Source: Microbulbifer rhizosphaerae
GTDB lineage: Bacteria; Pseudomonadota; Gammaproteobacteria; Pseudomonadales; Cellvibrionaceae
Direction of reading: 5' to 3'
Assembly (NCBI RefSeq): GCF_014191725.1
Contig: NZ_JACHWZ010000029.1
Location: 16,888-57,379 of the forward strand
DNA: 40,492 nucleotides
Every line of letters begins with the position of its first letter. The first letter of the stretch is position 1. The translations under genes and the position numbers were made by a program. Shown piece by piece: positions 38,421 to 40,492 of this stretch. The notes below the pieces were generated by a model. The model searched no databases and had not been told where the DNA came from. It saw only the letters and a list, made by a program, of their open reading frames with translations.

Positions 38421-38648
38421 ATGCCCCACACGGCGGCGACCAGGACGGCCATCCGGGAGATGGATGCTGGTCGTTACCAGCGCCACGTTGATCGACGAGG
38501 CGTTGCCCGAACAGCCATCGCCGGCGGGTGCTCAGCTTCCCTTTTCAACTGCGCTTTCTGTTCGCCAGCCGGCCGGACAGATACATCAGCCAATAACAGT
38601 CAATGCAAACTTGCTGGCCCCGTTATTGCTCCTCACTTGATAAAGTAG
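38421..38648 (+). CDS. Possible small SOS-linked ORF, 75 aa, unknown
   Basis: An ATG at 38421 follows a very strong ribosome site (AAGGAGG, 38408-38414) and a LexA-like box 18 bp upstream. The predicted protein (MPHTAATRTAIREMDAGRYQ at its start) has no feature I recognise, with five Cys/His-scattered residues and no hydrophobic segment. The frame could also be the start of a broken gene, since codon use further on looks poor. The upstream signals are better than the coding evidence. Confidence 0.3.
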   Translation: MPHTAATRTAIREMDAGRYQRHVDRRGVARTAIAGGCSASLFNCAFCSPAGRTDTSANNSQCKLAGPVIAPHLIK

Positions 38649-38686
38649 TGGGGCAGTAATCATTGGCAACCCACGGGAGTTCGACG

Positions 38687-39529
38687 ATGGCGAAGATCAA
38701 GAAAACAGCGGTTGGCGTGAAAGGTCGTATCAAGGATGACCGTTTGTCGCTGGTTGCTGCCGGAGTTGCTTTTTATGCCTTTCTTTCTCTTTTTCCGGCG
38801 CTGGCAACAGTTATTTCCATTTACGGCCTCTTGGCTGATGCACAGACTGTGCAAAGTCACGTTGAGCGTCTCGGTGGTATAGTTCCAGATGAAGTGTTGG
38901 CCGTGATCTCCAGTCGTATGGAAGACCTGGCCACAACTCCAGATTCATCTCTCACTTTCGGTTTTGTATTCGGGATAATCATTTCTCTATGGAGTGCCAA
39001 TAAAGCCATGAAGGCGGTTTCCGCGGCGCTCAATATTGCCTATGACATGGAAGAAGATCGCGGTTTCCTGAAGGTCAATGCGGTGACCTTACTGCTAACT
39101 TTGACATCGGCGATAGTCTTCATCGTTGCGATCGCCGTCATTGTTATTGTTCCAGCGTTGGTTTCAACCTTCTTGTCGCATCAGGCTGCCGCTACTTTCA
39201 CCACATTAACAAGCTGGGTTATATTCATTCTTCTGCTGGTAGGTATGTTTCTGGTGTTGTATCGCTTTGCACCTGCGAGAAAGCGACGCCAGGCTTGGCG
39301 AAATCTACTGCCTGGTGCCGCGCTCGCCACGGGGTTATTTGTTATTGCTTCCCTAGCTTTTTCATTCTATGTGTCTAACTATGGTGAATATGACGCGCAG
39401 TATGGTGCTTTGGGGGCCGTAGTGGTTTTGATGCTGTGGTTGTTTATTGGAGCCTTTATTTTTCTGTTGGGGGCCGAGGTGAATGCGGAGTGTAATCAGC
39501 CGGAAGTTCGTCGCGCGGCCCAGCGTTGA
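38687..39529 (+). CDS. YihY/BrkB family inner-membrane protein
   Basis: A 280-residue membrane protein with about six hydrophobic segments. DDRLSLVAAGVAFYAFLSLF followed by PALATVISIYGLLAD is the family's opening, FGIIISLWSANKAMKAVSAA the central motif, VLYRFAPARKRRQAWRNLLP the later loop and WLFIGAFIFLLGAEVNAE the end. This is the YihY/virulence factor BrkB family (once wrongly called RNase BN), whose transport or structural role is unresolved. The start is the ATG at 38687 with GGAG 7 bases upstream; an in-frame ATG at 38663 lacks a good site. It is monocistronic. Confidence 0.93.
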   Translation: MAKIKKTAVGVKGRIKDDRLSLVAAGVAFYAFLSLFPALATVISIYGLLADAQTVQSHVERLGGIVPDEVLAVISSRMEDLATTPDSSLTFGFVFGIIISLWSANKAMKAVSAALNIAYDMEEDRGFLKVNAVTLLLTLTSAIVFIVAIAVIVIVPALVSTFLSHQAAATFTTLTSWVIFILLLVGMFLVLYRFAPARKRRQAWRNLLPGAALATGLFVIASLAFSFYVSNYGEYDAQYGALGAVVVLMLWLFIGAFIFLLGAEVNAECNQPEVRRAAQR

Positions 39530-39588
39530 GCGAGCCCTCAGCCTCTAAGCAGCGCGTTGTTGTTTCACAACAGATTTGGTGCCAAATG

Positions 39589-39753
39589 GGCTCGCCGCGC
39601 GCGCCGCAGGCGATATTCGAACTGGGAGTGCCGGTACTGGGCATCTGCTACGGTATGCAGACCATGCTTCACCAGTTGGGCGGCACGATGCAGGGCAGCA
39701 ATATTCGCGAGTTCGGCTACGCCCAGGTCAAGGTGGAAGGGCAATCAGCGCTG
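39589..39753 (+). pseudogene. Duplicated internal fragment of guaA
   Basis: A 55-codon piece reads in frame GSPRAPQAIFELGVPVLGIC, then YGMQTMLHQLGG and IREFGYAQVKVEGQSAL. It matches GuaA residues 67-121 with about five amino-acid changes, and at DNA level it is close to 36931-37095. The frame continues into unrelated sequence both ways, so no functional GuaA domain is made. Most base changes are silent or conservative, so the fragment may derive from a related genome rather than from simple decay of the local copy. Confidence 0.85.
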
Positions 39754-39875
39754 GCGTTGTCCTCGCTGACGATTGCAGCAGGTGGACAGAAAAACGACAA
39801 TGGCTGGACAAACTTGTCATCCCCTTAATCAACGAGGACTGGCCGAGAGAACGCCGATACAGAACCTCAGCGTCG

Positions 39876-40172
39876 ATGAGGGCGTGGATTGGCCTGCTTG
39901 ATGACACCGGCGATAGCTTCCGGGTCGTCTACGAGGCGGTAAAGAAGTTCTTGGTGCCGGTGGAGACAAATGACCATCCGTTCTACCGGTTCACCCGAGA
40001 GATCAGTGATGAAAAGCCGATTACAGCTCTATTCCCTAAGCAAATCGGAATGGTAGTGTTTGCACTCATTGCCCTTGGATTAACGTTTGTTTTGCACCAG
40101 GGAATGCATCGATCAATTCCTATTGATCTGGCAATAGTTCGGATATTTTGCATTTTAAACGGCTGCAAATAA
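39876..40172 (+). CDS. Uncertain ORF with C-terminal membrane segment, 98 aa
   Basis: The frame reads MRAWIGLLDDTGDSFRVVYE, then FLVPVETNDHPFYRFTREIS and a single hydrophobic helix MVVFALIALGLTFVL near residues 64-78. It has no clear ribosome site, and the frame is open further upstream to the guaA fragment, so the true start is unknown or the gene is a 3' remnant. No family is recognised. Its end overlaps the 3' end of the minus-strand HTH gene by 53 bp. Confidence 0.3.
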   Translation: MRAWIGLLDDTGDSFRVVYEAVKKFLVPVETNDHPFYRFTREISDEKPITALFPKQIGMVVFALIALGLTFVLHQGMHRSIPIDLAIVRIFCILNGCK

Positions 40173-40344
40173 GCTCCAGCATGTCGATGGTCACATTCTG
40201 CTCCCCGCTTTCGATACGGGCCAGTGTTGACTGGCTAATGGCCAATTTTCTGGCAAACTCCTGTTGACCCAATCCCATGGCCTTTCGTTCAGCTCGGAGC
40301 TGGCGGGCGAGGACGATGCGGAATTTAAGTTGATTGTTACCCAT
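40120..40344 (-). CDS. XRE/HipB-like HTH transcriptional regulator, 74 aa
   Basis: A 74-residue single-domain DNA-binding protein. VLARQLRAERKAMGLGQQEF, ARKLAISQSTLARIESGEQN and VTIDMLELICSRLKCKISEL form a standard five-helix XRE HTH with the recognition helix in SQSTLARIE. The ATG at 40342-40344 is preferred; a GTG at 40374 would read through the second operator. Two palindromes, one covering the start codon, imply autorepression. HipB-like antitoxins look like this, but no toxin gene is visible. The partner, if any, may lie beyond the window's right edge or may be absent. Confidence 0.85.
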   Translation of the reverse strand: MGNNQLKFRIVLARQLRAERKAMGLGQQEFARKLAISQSTLARIESGEQNVTIDMLELICSRLKCKISELLPDQ

Positions 40345-40352
40345 ATGTGGGT
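40339..40352. promoter_or_regulatory. Operator-like palindrome overlapping the HTH start codon
   Basis: ACCCA-TATG-TGGGT has perfect 5-bp arms and includes the HTH gene's start codon (40342-40344). It is a near-copy of the palindrome at 40368-40383, with centres 30 bp apart, about three helical turns. Confidence 0.65.
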
Positions 40353-40367
40353 TATAAGGCGGAGCTC

Positions 40368-40383
40368 TACCCACATGTGGGTA
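40368..40383. promoter_or_regulatory. Perfect 16-bp operator palindrome
   Basis: TACCCACATGTGGGTA is a perfect palindrome 24 bp upstream of the HTH start codon, where the gene's promoter should be. Together with the site at 40339 it fits binding of two HTH dimers on the same face of the DNA. Confidence 0.7.
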
Positions 40384-40492
40384 ATTTCATACTAACTATA
40401 CTCAAGTTTCGGAGTTCGAGGCGCCTGCCGGTGGCACAAGCTGAAGCGGGGTGCGCCTTTCCGGGACTGTCTGCGAGAGGGACCTCGCGGAC
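40384..40492. other. Right edge, no feature seen
   Basis: The last ~110 bases hold no convincing gene start or motif. The promoter of the HTH gene is expected at its left side. Confidence 0.4.

Noticed and set aside
40120..40344. A complete hipBA toxin-antitoxin system
   Set aside because: Only the HTH protein is seen; no HipA-like kinase frame occurs on either side within the window.
1..40492. CRISPR arrays, tRNA or rRNA genes
   Set aside because: No regularly spaced direct repeats with unique spacers and no recognisable tRNA or rRNA sequence were found by reading; a tRNAscan or Infernal run would settle it.

Overview
The window looks like a chromosomal segment of a GC-rich gammaproteobacterium. 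The divergent xseA / guaB-guaA arrangement, a kbl-tdh pair, pdxH, a PA0069-type radical SAM gene and an MltF-like transglycosylase all fit this. A marine Cellvibrionales relative such as Microbulbifer is my best guess, but the genus is inferred, not shown. The first ~78 bases are G and C homopolymers and look like a contig-end artefact.

Layout. 97-2526: a saccharopine-dehydrogenase-like reductase, two small conserved proteins (DUF1653 and DUF3301 types) and an SDR. 2600-3760: a decayed siderophore locus with Fur-box-like sites, an NIS-synthetase relic, an aldolase relic and the tail of a second SDR. 4028-5923: two secreted proteins of unknown function, the second with five Cys-pair repeats. 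They converge on an ECF sigma factor / Ser-Thr kinase-TPR operon (9412 down to 6015). 9554-11685: a second, more eroded copy of the siderophore relic, then an intact SDR divergent from a LysR regulator. 11867-17072: GIY-YIG protein, LexA-box radical SAM gene, CPA1 antiporter, SodC, GNAT and an alpha/beta hydrolase. 17218-23425: kbl-tdh (threonine to glycine) and an AruI-like decarboxylase with an aldehyde dehydrogenase. 23647-30006: pdxH, an HscC-type Hsp70 overlapping a J-domain/RDD membrane protein, and a TonB-dependent receptor. 30139-34784: quinone oxidoreductase, a double-SBP MltF-like transglycosylase and xseA. 34945-38310: guaB and guaA, separated by repeats. 38384-40492: a LexA-like site with a small ORF, a YihY/BrkB membrane protein, a duplicated guaA fragment and an autoregulated-looking HTH gene with two palindromic operators.

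The intergenic spaces hold several families of short inverted-repeat elements. The clearest is a 167-bp element with perfect 20-bp terminal inverted repeats, present in two nearly identical copies (21644 and 36481). A second is a ~69-bp long hairpin element (18268 and 30033). A third is a double-hairpin unit (17165 and 36433). No RAYT or transposase gene is visible, so any mobilising enzyme lies elsewhere.

The most noteworthy candidates are the ECF/kinase module beside two unknown secreted proteins, the membrane-anchored HscC co-chaperone, the MITE/REPIN-like elements, the duplicated siderophore relic, and two putative SOS boxes. All functions are read from sequence motifs without database searches.
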